From the NCBI RefSeq assembly GCF_052065355.1, contig NZ_JBQHUF010000002.1, positions 208,254 through 272,253 of the forward strand: 64,000 bases of DNA, given 5' to 3'. A program made the translations under genes and the position numbers. Origin of the DNA: Flavonifractor sp052065355 (GTDB lineage Bacteria > Bacillota > Clostridia > Oscillospirales > Oscillospiraceae). The notes under the pieces were generated by a model. It ran no database searches. It saw nothing but the letters and a program-made list of their open reading frames with translations, and had not been told where the DNA came from. Within the stretch, counting starts at the first letter, position 1; each line of letters starts with the position of its first letter. Below are positions 1-8,616 of the stretch, in pieces.

Positions 1-1
1 C

Positions 2-688
2 ATCCACGAAAACGAGTTTATTTGTGTGGTGGGTCCTTCCGGATGTGGTAAGTCCACCCTGCTGAATATCATCGGCGGCCTGGAGACCCCCACTGAGGGC
101 AAGGTGCTGGTGGACGGCAAAGAGGTTCAGGGTCCCGGTCCTGACCGCGGCATCGTGTTCCAGCAGTACGCTCTGTTCCCCTGGCTCACCGTGGAGAAGA
201 ACGTCGAGTTCGGCCTGAAGCTCCAGGGCAAGAGCAAGGAAGAGTGCGAGGAGCTGGCCCACAAGTATCTGAAGATGGTGGACCTGGAGGGCTTTGCCAA
301 GGCCTACCCCAAGGAGCTGTCCGGCGGCATGAAGCAGCGCGTGGCCATCGCCCGTGCCTACGCCGTCAACCCCAAGGTGCTGCTGATGGACGAACCCTTC
401 GGCGCTCTGGATGCTCAGACCCGTACCCAGCTGCAGCAGGAGCTGCTGAACACCTGGGAGAAGGAGCAGAAGACCTGCTTCTTCATCACCCACGACGTGG
501 AAGAGGCCATCATCCTGGCTCAGCGGGTGGTCATCATGTGTGCCCGTCCCGGTCGCGTCAAGGAAATCGTGGACATCGACATCCCCTATCCCCGCGATCA
601 GGAGACCAAGATGAGCCCCCGGTTCCTGGAGCTGAAGAACCACATCTGGAGCCAGGTGTATCAGGAGTACCTGTCCGTACGGAAGTAA
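2..688 (+). CDS. ABC transporter ATP-binding protein, nitrate/sulfonate/taurine type (5' partial)
   Basis: This is the cytoplasmic ATPase of an ABC importer. The frame is open to the left edge, so the true start and roughly 30 residues are missing. Visible motifs are Walker A (GPSGCGKST, from about 29), a Q-loop (VFQQYALFPW), the LSGGMKQR signature, Walker B (VLLMDEPFGALD) and the switch His (FITHDVEEA). The sequence resembles SsuB/TauB/ThiZ ATPases. The binding-protein gene follows after 63 nt; the permease is probably upstream of the window. The substrate cannot be told from the ATPase alone. Confidence 0.92.
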   Translation: MHENEFICVVGPSGCGKSTLLNIIGGLETPTEGKVLVDGKEVQGPGPDRGIVFQQYALFPWLTVEKNVEFGLKLQGKSKEECEELAHKYLKMVDLEGFAKAYPKELSGGMKQRVAIARAYAVNPKVLLMDEPFGALDAQTRTQLQQELLNTWEKEQKTCFFITHDVEEAIILAQRVVIMCARPGRVKEIVDIDIPYPRDQETKMSPRFLELKNHIWSQVYQEYLSVRK

Positions 689-751
689 GGATCGTCGTTC
701 CGGCCACCGCCGGATGGTGATAACGTAAATAATTTAAGGAGGATTTTGAGT

Positions 752-1822
752 ATGAAGAAGAAACTGCTTGCTCTTGCACTGGCCTGCGGTATGGTTTTCT
801 CTCTGGCTGCCTGCGGCAGCAACGGCGACACTACTGAGAGCCCCGCTGCCAACACTGGGACCCCTGATGCTGTCAGCAGCGAGACTCCCGGCACCGAGTA
901 CGAGCCCGCTACTATCCGCGTCGCTTACATGCCCAACCTGGGTTCCGCTTCTTCCCTGTTCACCGCTATTCACCAGGGCTACTTCGAGGAAGTTGGCCTG
1001 ACCGTGGAGACCTCTCAGTTCTCCGGCGGCCCTGCTGAGATCGCCGCTATGGCTTCCGGCGACATCGACATTTCCCAGATCGGCCACGGCGCTCACTCCC
1101 TGTGCATCCAGGGCGACGCTGTTGTGTTTGCTTTCGACCAGCTGTCCCAGGCTGATGCCGTGGTGGCCAACAAGGCTAAGGGCATCGAGACTGCCGCTGA
1201 CCTGAAGGGCAAGACCGTTGCCGTGTCCTCCGGTACCTCCTCCGAGATCATCCTCCAGTTCGTGCTGGAAGAGGCTGGCCTGACCATGGACGACATCAAC
1301 ACCGTTGAGATGAACGTGGAAGGTATGACCACCGCTCTGATCTCCGGCCAGATCGACGCCGCCGCTACCTGGTCCCCCAACACCGTGACCCTGGAGCAGA
1401 CCCTGGGCGATGACTACCTGGTTCTGGGCACCAACAACGACTACACCGACAAGGCCGCTTTCCCCTCCAGCTTCATCTGCACTCCCGAGTACGCCGCTGA
1501 GAACGAGGACATCCTGGTCCGCTTCTCCCAGGCCATCCTGAAGGCTGAGGTCTATCGCGCCGCCAACATCGAAGAGGTTGCCAAGACTCTGGCCGCCGAC
1601 CTGGACGCTCCCGAGGATACCATGCTCCTCTCCGTTGGTGAGGGCAACTGGCAGGGCGCCGTGGATTGCATGGGCGACTTCGACACCATCCGCAGCCTGT
1701 ATGAGGCCCAGCAGCAGGTGTTCCTGAACAACGGCACCATCACCGAGGAAGTTCCCGTGGACAACTACGTGCTCTTCGACGTGATGCAGCAGGCTTATGA
1801 CGCCTACAGCGCCTCCAAGTAA
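752..1822 (+). CDS. ABC transporter substrate-binding lipoprotein (SsuA/TauA/NMT1-like)
   Basis: This 356-aa protein has a lipoprotein signal peptide (MKKKLLALALACGMVFSL followed by AAC; the Cys is the likely lipidation site), a Ser/Thr-rich linker and a periplasmic-binding fold of the NMT1/SsuA type. The typical opening IRVAYMPNLGSASSLFTAIHQG and the loop AAMASGDIDISQIGHGAH are present. It would capture the ligand outside the membrane for the ATPase encoded just before it. The ATG at 752 was chosen because AAGGAGG lies 9 nt upstream; an in-frame TTG at 746 is less likely. Sulfonates, taurine, nitrate and thiamine precursors are all ligands of this family, so the ligand is open. Confidence 0.9.
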   Translation: MKKKLLALALACGMVFSLAACGSNGDTTESPAANTGTPDAVSSETPGTEYEPATIRVAYMPNLGSASSLFTAIHQGYFEEVGLTVETSQFSGGPAEIAAMASGDIDISQIGHGAHSLCIQGDAVVFAFDQLSQADAVVANKAKGIETAADLKGKTVAVSSGTSSEIILQFVLEEAGLTMDDINTVEMNVEGMTTALISGQIDAAATWSPNTVTLEQTLGDDYLVLGTNNDYTDKAAFPSSFICTPEYAAENEDILVRFSQAILKAEVYRAANIEEVAKTLAADLDAPEDTMLLSVGEGNWQGAVDCMGDFDTIRSLYEAQQQVFLNNGTITEEVPVDNYVLFDVMQQAYDAYSASK

Positions 1823-1836
1823 ATGATCGTTTACCC

Positions 1837-1876
1837 CGCCGGGGCTCCGTGTTAGGCGGAGCCCCGGCGCTCTTTT
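1837..1876 (+). terminator. Intrinsic terminator after the ABC genes
   Basis: A 13-bp GC-rich perfect stem (1837-1849 with 1857-1869) and a 7-nt loop are followed by CTCTTTT. It separates the transporter genes from the two-component genes. Confidence 0.85.
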
Positions 1877-1888
1877 GTGCCGCCGGTG

Positions 1889-1918
1889 TTTACAGGAACG
1901 GTAGAGTCGGGGTATAAT
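1889..1918 (+). promoter_or_regulatory. Sigma-A-type promoter for the two-component and catabolic genes
   Basis: TTTACA (1889-1894) is followed by an 18-nt spacer and TATAAT (1913-1918). The predicted RNA start near 1925 excludes the in-frame GTG at 1924 as the kinase start and favours GTG 1942. Confidence 0.7.
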
Positions 1919-1941
1919 AGCGGGTGATAGGGGGGAGGACT

Positions 1942-3450
1942 GTGCTGATTCTGGTGCTGATCCTGTGCCTGGTCACCGCGATATATGTGGCTCTGAGACG
2001 AAGGGATATCCTGGCGTTCTATCTGCTGGGCATGAGCATATGCAACCTGGTGATGCTGGCGGGCATTATTATCTATATCGCAAAAATGGGCGGTACCGCC
2101 GCCCAGCAGCGCGCCTTTCTCTTCCTGGTGCCTGAGCTGCAGACCTGGCTGCAATTTTTACCGCTGCCCATGAACAAACTGGGGTATGTGGTGGCCATCG
2201 GCCGGTCCCTGTTCCCGCTGTTTGCCTTACTGACCGCTCTGGAAACTACAATGATCCCCTTTTTCCGCCGCAGGCTGAAGAGCCTGCGGATACTGGCATG
2301 TTTACCGCCTGCGCTGTGGCTGATCTACTACTATCCGCCTGTCTTCCATAGGGTGGTCAATGGCCGCTTGTGGATCCTGCCCATCCTCATCAACGTGGTG
2401 CTGGTTGGGATTTTGGCCTACCTGGCGGCGGCTGCGGTCCTGATGGTGTTGGAGTACAGGGCGACCACGATGCCGGTATTCAAACGCAACTTTCGGTATA
2501 TCCTGCTCTGCTTCCTCAGCATTTCGGTGCTCTATCTGCTCTATGCCAGCAAGGATCCGGCCCAGATCTACAACATGTTTATTTCGGAGTATATCCGCCT
2601 TGGTGTTACCAGCTATATCAGTTCCACCCTCCCGGGACTGGGATGGATCATTTTGGGGCTGTGCACGGTGTTTACGGTGGTGCTGGGCAGCTACAATATG
2701 GTGCGCTACACCAAGATCAGCTATGATGACACCCGTCAGGATCTGATTCTCCAGCGAAAATTTGACGCGGCGGGCATGGGCGTATCTGTGTTTGTCCACG
2801 GAGTGAAGAATCAGCTGCTCTCCAGCCGGGTGCTCCACAAAAAGCTGTCCCGGGCCCTGGCTGAGGATCCGCCGGATCTGGAACGTATTCGGGCCTGTGC
2901 CCAGCAACTGAACGATCTGAATGAGGGCATGCTCAGGCGGATGGACGAGCTGTATCGGTCGGTCAAAAATAATGCCATCACGCTCGCCCCGGTGACAGTG
3001 GATCAGCTGGCACTTACCGCGGTGGAGCGGTTCCACGGCAAGTATCCGGATCAGCCGGTGATCGTGGAGCTGAGCACCCATCGACAAATATTGGCTGATC
3101 TGGGCCATCTCAGCGAGGCGGTCTGCAACCTGCTGTGCAACGGCTATGAGGCGGCGGTACAGGCCGGTCGGGAGGAACCCCGGGTGACCCTGCGGGTCCG
3201 GGCGGAGCGGATGTGGACGGTGGTGGAAACTGCCGACAATGGAAAAGGCATCCCGCTGGATTTGCAGAACAAGATATTTGAACCGTTTTTCACCAGCAAG
3301 AATACCAATCACAACTGGGGCATGGGGCTGTACTACGTGAGAAAGATCGTCAAAAGCCATCTGGGCCGGCTCCGGCTGGAGAGCCGCCCGGACGAGGGCA
3401 CCAGCTTCTTCATTATGCTGCCCCTGTATGACACCCATCAGAAGGAGTGA
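1942..3450 (+). CDS. Membrane sensor histidine kinase
   Basis: This 502-aa protein has about seven hydrophobic segments in its first 250 residues, then a cytoplasmic kinase core. The probable phospho-acceptor is His286 in FVHGVKNQL, which resembles the H-box of kinases with a short HxxxN dimerisation helix rather than classical HisKA. The ATPase domain shows an N-box (NLLCNGYEA), DNGKGIP, FEPFFTSK and GMGLYYVRKIV. GTG 1942 is preceded by GGGGGAGG and lies downstream of the predicted RNA start. The response regulator follows directly, so the two form a signalling pair. The position between importer and catabolic genes suggests it senses the imported compound or a related signal, which is inference. 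Confidence 0.88.
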   Translation: MLILVLILCLVTAIYVALRRRDILAFYLLGMSICNLVMLAGIIIYIAKMGGTAAQQRAFLFLVPELQTWLQFLPLPMNKLGYVVAIGRSLFPLFALLTALETTMIPFFRRRLKSLRILACLPPALWLIYYYPPVFHRVVNGRLWILPILINVVLVGILAYLAAAAVLMVLEYRATTMPVFKRNFRYILLCFLSISVLYLLYASKDPAQIYNMFISEYIRLGVTSYISSTLPGLGWIILGLCTVFTVVLGSYNMVRYTKISYDDTRQDLILQRKFDAAGMGVSVFVHGVKNQLLSSRVLHKKLSRALAEDPPDLERIRACAQQLNDLNEGMLRRMDELYRSVKNNAITLAPVTVDQLALTAVERFHGKYPDQPVIVELSTHRQILADLGHLSEAVCNLLCNGYEAAVQAGREEPRVTLRVRAERMWTVVETADNGKGIPLDLQNKIFEPFFTSKNTNHNWGMGLYYVRKIVKSHLGRLRLESRPDEGTSFFIMLPLYDTHQKE

Positions 3451-3455
3451 CTGCC

Positions 3456-4133
3456 GTGGAAGAGAAGATCCGTGTGATGGTTGCGGAGGACCTGCCCCTG
3501 CTGCGGGAGGATTTCTGCGATGTGGTGTCCGCTCAGGACGATATGGAGATGGTGGGCGCCGCCTCCTCCGGAGAGGAGATTGTAGCTCTGGCCGCCAAGA
3601 CCCCCTGCGACGTGATTTTGATGGACATCGAGATGGAGTCCATTGACGCCGGCATCCGGGCCGCGGAGATCATCACCGCGAAATATCCCCAAGTCAAAAT
3701 CCTCTTTCTCACCGCCCATGAGACCGACGACATGATTACCAACGCCATGGGTACCGGCGCGGTGGACTATGTGGTAAAGGGCTGCGATGAGGAGAAGCTG
3801 CTGGAGCATATCCGCCGGGCCAGTCAGGGCCGGGCGGAGCTGGAGCCCCGGATCCAGAATACCGTGATGCAGGAGTACGCCCGGCTGCGCCGCAGTGAGC
3901 GTTCCCTCATCTTTTTCATCAACAATGTGGCCCATCTTACACCCGCCGAGCACGAGCTGGTCAAGCTCCTTCTTCAGGACAAGAAGGTGGCGGAGATTGC
4001 CAAGCTGCGGTGTGTGGAGGTGGTCACGGTCAAGACCCAGATCAAGGGCCTGCTCAATAAGTTCGGCTGCTCCCGTACCAAGGAGATCGTTAAAATGATC
4101 CGTCAGATGAGTCTGGAGCATTTGTTTCAATAA
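3456..4133 (+). CDS. Response regulator, NarL/LuxR type
   Basis: This 225-aa protein has a receiver domain with the acidic pair E11-D12, phospho-acceptor D57 (VILMDIEM), the switch Thr in LFLTAHE and the conserved Lys in VDYVVKG. A C-terminal LuxR-type helix-turn-helix begins near LTPAEHELVKLLL and runs to the end. GTG 3456 has GAAGGAG 8 nt upstream; an in-frame GTG at 3447 would overlap that site. It is the partner of the kinase just upstream and would control transcription, most simply of the downstream catabolic genes. Confidence 0.9.
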   Translation: MEEKIRVMVAEDLPLLREDFCDVVSAQDDMEMVGAASSGEEIVALAAKTPCDVILMDIEMESIDAGIRAAEIITAKYPQVKILFLTAHETDDMITNAMGTGAVDYVVKGCDEEKLLEHIRRASQGRAELEPRIQNTVMQEYARLRRSERSLIFFINNVAHLTPAEHELVKLLLQDKKVAEIAKLRCVEVVTVKTQIKGLLNKFGCSRTKEIVKMIRQMSLEHLFQ

Positions 4134-4151
4134 CGGAAGGAGAGTATCGTC

Positions 4152-4967
4152 ATGGATTACTATCATATTTCCGCCCAGGAGCTGGGCAAGGACGCCAAGC
4201 TGCCTATCGTGAAGCTGGGCGACTCCGGTGAGGTCTTTTATGAGCTGGCCGCTGAGATGTGCGCCGAGATCCGCGCCAACAACGCCGCCGGCAAGCACAC
4301 CGTGTTCATCTGCCCTGTGGGCCCTGTGGGCCAGTACCCCATCTTTGTCCGCCTGGTGAACCGTGAGAAGCTGTCCCTGAAGAACTGCTGGTTCATCAAC
4401 ATGGACGAGTACCTCACCGACGACGGCCAGTGGATCGACAAGGACGACCCCCTGTCCTTCCGGGGCTTCATGGCCCGTGAGGTGTACGGCAAGATCGACC
4501 CGGAGCTGCTGATGCCCGAGGAGCAGCGGGTTTTCCCCAACCCCAACGACCTGGGTCACATCCCCGCCCTCATTGAGAAGCTGGGCGGCGTGGACGTCAC
4601 CTTCGGCGGCATCGGCATCACCGGCCACCTGGCCTTCAACGAGCCCCAGCCCGAGCTGACTGCTGAGCAGTTTGCCCAGCTGCCCACCCGGGTGCTGGAC
4701 ATCTCCCCGGAAACCCGGGCCACCAACTGCGTGGGCGACCTGGGCGGTGCTCTGGAGGATATGCCTCACAAGTGCGTCACCATCGGCATGAAGGAGATCC
4801 TCTCCGCCAGGAAGATCCGCCTGGCCGTGTTCCGCGACTGGCACCGTGCCGTGTGCCGCCGGGCTGCCTATGGCGAGGTGAGCGCCGCGTTCCCCGCCAC
4901 CCTGGCTCAGAATCACCCCGACGCGGTGCTGTATGTCAACGCCAACGCTGCCCAGAAGGCCTATTAA
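4152..4967 (+). CDS. Glucosamine-6-phosphate deaminase/isomerase-like protein (NagB family, divergent)
   Basis: This 271-aa protein has the NagB/sugar isomerase fold. FINMDEYL and GGIGITGHLAFNEP match the catalytic Asp and the Asp/His/Glu region of NagB, which converts GlcN6P to Fru6P and ammonia. The N-terminal phosphate-binding loop of NagB (TGSTP or TGGTP) is replaced here by PVGPVGQYP, so the anion bound may differ. The gene starts 18 nt after the response regulator and runs into nagA with 13 nt between. NagB plus NagA next to each other indicates use of an N-acetyl amino sugar or analogue. It could instead be a sugar isomerase without deaminase activity. Confidence 0.82.
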   Translation: MDYYHISAQELGKDAKLPIVKLGDSGEVFYELAAEMCAEIRANNAAGKHTVFICPVGPVGQYPIFVRLVNREKLSLKNCWFINMDEYLTDDGQWIDKDDPLSFRGFMAREVYGKIDPELLMPEEQRVFPNPNDLGHIPALIEKLGGVDVTFGGIGITGHLAFNEPQPELTAEQFAQLPTRVLDISPETRATNCVGDLGGALEDMPHKCVTIGMKEILSARKIRLAVFRDWHRAVCRRAAYGEVSAAFPATLAQNHPDAVLYVNANAAQKAY

Positions 4968-4980
4968 GGAGGCCGCCGTC

Positions 4981-6141
4981 ATGGAAGGCTCCTTTTATCT
5001 GAAAAATGGTTCCGTTCTCCTGAACGGCGCCTTCGTCCCCGCCGACCTGGCGGTGGAGGACGGCAAAATCACCGCTGTTACCCAGGGCTATCACAATGTG
5101 AAAAACCTGCCTGAGCTGGACGGAACCGGCCTGCGGGCCGTCCCCGGCTTCCTGGATGTACATACCCACGGCGCCGCCGGAGTGGACGTGAATGCTGCCG
5201 ACGTGGAAGGCCTGCGCACCATCGGCCGGTTCTTTGCCAGCCAGGGCGTTACCGGCTGGCTGTGCTCCATCCTTACCGATACGGTGGAGCAGACCCTCTG
5301 GTGCCTGGAGCAGGCCCGCCAGGTCATCGAGGGCGGACCCTACGACGGGGCGGCCCTGCTGGGTGTCCACCTGGAGGGACCCTGCCTGTCCACCGAATAC
5401 AAGGGCGCCATGCCGGAGCATCTGCTGATGCATACCGCCGATGCCGCGCTGTTTGAGCGCTATCAGAAGGCCAGCGGCGGCCACATCCGCTATGTGACTC
5501 TCTCTCCCGAGATCCCCGGCGTGGCCGAGCTGGTGCCTCAGCTCACCGCCATGGGCATCGTGTGTGCCATGGGCCACAGCGGCGCGGGCTACGACCAGTC
5601 TATGGCCTGCGTGAACGCCGGCGTCCGTTCCTGCACTCACTTGGGCAACGCCATGCGTCTGTTCCACCAGCACGACCCCGCCATTTTCGGCGCCGCCCTG
5701 GAGAGCGACGTGTATGTGGAGGCCATCTGTGACGGCCGCCATCTTCATCCCGGCACCGTCCGCCTCTACCTGAAGGCCAAGGGCTATGACCGTGTGCTGG
5801 CCATCACCGATTCCATCATGGCCGCCGGCCTGCCCGACGGCAACTATAAGCTGGGGGTCAACGACGTCATCGTGGAGGACGGAGACGCCAAGCTGCCCAA
5901 TGGCGTTCGGGCCGGCTCCACCCTCACCCTGGCCCAGGCCCTGCGCAACCTGATGAAGTTCACCGGCAAGAGCGCCGAGACTGTGGTGCCCCTGATGACC
6001 GCCAACCCCGCCCGCCTCATGGGCTGGACCGGTAAGGGAGAGATCGCCCAGGGTAAGGACGCTGATCTGGTCCTTCTGGATACCGACTGCCAGGTGGTCC
6101 GCACCATTGTGGGCGGCCGCACTGTGTATACCCGTTCCTAA
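4981..6141 (+). CDS. nagA: N-acetylglucosamine-6-phosphate deacetylase (NagA family)
   Basis: This 386-aa amidohydrolase matches the usual NagA length. Metal and catalytic motifs are visible: FLDVHTHG, VHLEGPCL, MGHSGAGY, CTHLGNAM and the catalytic Asp in AITDSIMAAG. NagA removes the acetyl group from GlcNAc6P to give GlcN6P and acetate in the cytoplasm. ATG 4981 has AAGGAGG 8 nt upstream. It sits between the NagB-like gene and the aldolase gene in one operon. Because no kinase or PTS gene is nearby, the true substrate may be a 6-substituted analogue rather than GlcNAc6P itself. Confidence 0.88.
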   Translation: MEGSFYLKNGSVLLNGAFVPADLAVEDGKITAVTQGYHNVKNLPELDGTGLRAVPGFLDVHTHGAAGVDVNAADVEGLRTIGRFFASQGVTGWLCSILTDTVEQTLWCLEQARQVIEGGPYDGAALLGVHLEGPCLSTEYKGAMPEHLLMHTADAALFERYQKASGGHIRYVTLSPEIPGVAELVPQLTAMGIVCAMGHSGAGYDQSMACVNAGVRSCTHLGNAMRLFHQHDPAIFGAALESDVYVEAICDGRHLHPGTVRLYLKAKGYDRVLAITDSIMAAGLPDGNYKLGVNDVIVEDGDAKLPNGVRAGSTLTLAQALRNLMKFTGKSAETVVPLMTANPARLMGWTGKGEIAQGKDADLVLLDTDCQVVRTIVGGRTVYTRS

Positions 6142-6173
6142 ACATCCATTTCATTTGTAAAGGAGAATTTGTT

Positions 6174-7331
6174 ATGCCTCTGGTACCTCTGCGTCCCGTG
6201 CTGGACGCCACTGTGAAGTACGGCTATGCCCAGGGAGCCTTCAACGTCAATGCCGTTGCCCAGGCCGAGGCCGTCATCGCCGTCCATGAGATGTTCCGCT
6301 CTCCCGCCATTCTGCAGGGCGCCGACCTGGCCAACGCCTTTATGGGCGGCCGGGTGGACTTCGCCAACGGCACCCTGGAGGACAAGAAGAAGGGCGCCCG
6401 CAACATCGCCGAGGCGGTGAAGAAGTTTGCCGCCAACAGCCCCATTCCTGTGGTGCTCCACCTGGATCACGGCAAGAACTTCGACTCCTGCGTGGCCGCC
6501 ATCGAGGGCGGCTACACCTCCGTTATGATCGACGGCTCCTCTCTGCCCTTTGACGAGAACGTGGAGATCACCCGCGAGGTGGTAAAGTATGCCCACGCCC
6601 GCGGCGTGTCCGTGGAGGGCGAGCTGGGCGTGCTGGCCGGCGTGGAGGACCATGTGTTTGCTGCCAACTCCACCTACACCAACCCCCTGTCCGCCATCGA
6701 GTTCTTCAAGAAGACCGGTGTGGACGCCCTGGCTATCAGCTACGGCACCATGCACGGCGCCAGCAAGGGCAAGGATGTGAAGCTGCGCAAGGAGATCCCC
6801 ATCGCCATTAAGGAGTGCATGAACCACGAGGGCATCCAGGGCGTGCTGGTGTCCCACGGTTCCTCCACCGTTCCTCAGTACATCGTCAACGAGATCAACG
6901 CCCTGGGCGGCGACATTAAGAACGCCTACGGCATCTCCAAGGAAGAGCTGAAGGCCGCCATTCCCTGCGGCATCGGCAAGATCAACGTGGATACCGATAT
7001 CCGCCTGGCCGTTACCCGCAACTTCCGGGAGCTGTTCCGGGATCACCCCGAGCTGAAGGACGATCCCAAGGTGGGCGGCATCTGGAAGCTGCTGGACGAG
7101 AAGCGGGATGCCTTTGATCCCCGCGCCTTCCTGGCCCCCATCATGGATACCGTCATGTACGGTACCGGCGACGAGGGCACCGTGGCTCTCATCACCGACG
7201 CTATGCGCCGCGGCGTGAAGGAGGCCGTGGGCACCCTGATCGTGGAGTTCGGCAGCTACGGCAAGGCTCCTCTGGTGGAGATGGCTTCCCTGGAGAATAT
7301 GGCCGCCCGCTACGCCAAGGAGGGCGTGTAA
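6174..7331 (+). CDS. Class II ketose-bisphosphate aldolase family protein
   Basis: This 385-aa protein belongs to the zinc-dependent class II aldolases (Fba/KbaY/GatY). Visible landmarks are VVLHLDHGKNFDS (metal His and catalytic Asp), VEGELGVLAGVEDH, SYGTMHGASKG, VLVSHGSSTVP and GKINVDTDIRLA. It is longer than the usual 280-310 aa, with an insertion before the C-terminal region and an extension at the end. In the operon it would cleave a ketose derivative into two three-carbon units, one possibly DHAP. The exact sugar is not determined. Confidence 0.87.
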   Translation: MPLVPLRPVLDATVKYGYAQGAFNVNAVAQAEAVIAVHEMFRSPAILQGADLANAFMGGRVDFANGTLEDKKKGARNIAEAVKKFAANSPIPVVLHLDHGKNFDSCVAAIEGGYTSVMIDGSSLPFDENVEITREVVKYAHARGVSVEGELGVLAGVEDHVFAANSTYTNPLSAIEFFKKTGVDALAISYGTMHGASKGKDVKLRKEIPIAIKECMNHEGIQGVLVSHGSSTVPQYIVNEINALGGDIKNAYGISKEELKAAIPCGIGKINVDTDIRLAVTRNFRELFRDHPELKDDPKVGGIWKLLDEKRDAFDPRAFLAPIMDTVMYGTGDEGTVALITDAMRRGVKEAVGTLIVEFGSYGKAPLVEMASLENMAARYAKEGV

Positions 7332-7332
7332 C

Positions 7333-8616
7333 ATGAAGGACATTACCCTGTCCTACCTGGATCGCAAGCCGGTGCTGGCCCCCGGCGAGCTGGAGGAAAA
7401 GATCCGCGCTTCCGCCCCTGTGCTGGAGGCGGTCGTAGCCGGAGAGGCGCAGTATCAGGACAGCCTGGGCTGGTTCAGCGTGGACGAGTCCGCCGGCCCG
7501 GAGCGGGTGGATTACCTGCTGGAGCAGGCAGCGCGTGTTCGGACCGACGCCGACGCCTTCGTGGTCATTGGTATCGGCGGCTCTAACCAGGCCTCCCGCG
7601 CAGCGGTGAAGGCCCTGCGGCCCAAGAATGGCCCCGCCATTCTGTGGGCGGGCAACACCATCTCCGCCTGCGAGATGGCCCGCACCCTGGAGGAACTGGA
7701 CGGCTACAAGTCCATCTACATCGACTGCATCGCCAAGAACTTTGAGACCCTGGAGCCCGGCATTGCCTTCCGCATGCTCCGCCACTATCTGGAGAAGCGG
7801 TACGGGGAGGCGGACGCCGCCCGGCGGATCTTTGCCACCGGCACCCCCGGCTCCACCCTGCACCAGCTGTGCAAGGACCACGGCTACACCTTCCTGGAGT
7901 TCCCCGAGCGCATCGGGGGCCGCTACTCCATCGGCAGCGACGTGGGTCTGTTCCCCATGGCGGTGGCCGGCATTGATATCAAGGCCATTACCCAGGGCAT
8001 GCGGGACATGCGTGACCGGCTCCTGGCCGAGCCCGCCGAGGAGAACATCGCCCTCAAGTACGCCTGCCTGCGGAACCTGATGCTGCAGCACGGCTTCAGC
8101 CTGGAGATGATGGCCTTCTTTGAGCCCCGTCTGGACTACTTTGCCAAGTGGTGGATTCAGGCCTTCGCCGAGAGCGAGGGTAAGGACGGCACCGGCCTCT
8201 ATCCGGTGTGCGCCTCCAACTCGGAGGACCTCCACTCCATCGGCCAGTTCATCCAGCAGGGCAGCCCCATCCTGTTTGAGACCTTCATCGAAGTGCGGGA
8301 GCGGGACGCCAGCGTCATTATGCCTGCCGAGACCAAGAGGGACTACTTCCAGTACCTGGACGGCAAGGACTTTTGGGACATCAACGATACCGCCCGGAAG
8401 GCCACCATCGAGGCCCACAGCGAAGGCGGCATCCCCTGCCTGAACCTGTCCGTTCCCGCTCTGGACGCCCACACCCTGGGCGAGATGTTCTACTTCTTCC
8501 TGTTTGCCTGCTATCTGTCCTGCAAGCTGACGGGGGTCAACCCCTTCAACCAGCCGGGCGTGGAGGCCTACAAGGGCTATATGTTTAAAAATTTGGGAAA
8601 GCCGGGTGCGAACTGA
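7333..8616 (+). CDS. Phosphoglucose isomerase-like protein
   Basis: This 427-aa protein has the PGI/SIS architecture: VVIGIGGSNQASRAA near the start of the first SIS domain, TGTPGSTLHQLC, IGGRYSIGSDVGLFPMAV (the family signature region) and a C-terminal region ending in FNQPGVEAYKGYM, which holds the conserved GVE and Lys positions. PGI interconverts aldose- and ketose-6-phosphates. ATG 7333 lies 1 nt after the aldolase stop, so the genes are tightly coupled. A second sugar isomerase beside the NagB-like protein suggests a dedicated pathway rather than central glycolysis. Confidence 0.85.
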   Translation: MKDITLSYLDRKPVLAPGELEEKIRASAPVLEAVVAGEAQYQDSLGWFSVDESAGPERVDYLLEQAARVRTDADAFVVIGIGGSNQASRAAVKALRPKNGPAILWAGNTISACEMARTLEELDGYKSIYIDCIAKNFETLEPGIAFRMLRHYLEKRYGEADAARRIFATGTPGSTLHQLCKDHGYTFLEFPERIGGRYSIGSDVGLFPMAVAGIDIKAITQGMRDMRDRLLAEPAEENIALKYACLRNLMLQHGFSLEMMAFFEPRLDYFAKWWIQAFAESEGKDGTGLYPVCASNSEDLHSIGQFIQQGSPILFETFIEVRERDASVIMPAETKRDYFQYLDGKDFWDINDTARKATIEAHSEGGIPCLNLSVPALDAHTLGEMFYFFLFACYLSCKLTGVNPFNQPGVEAYKGYMFKNLGKPGAN

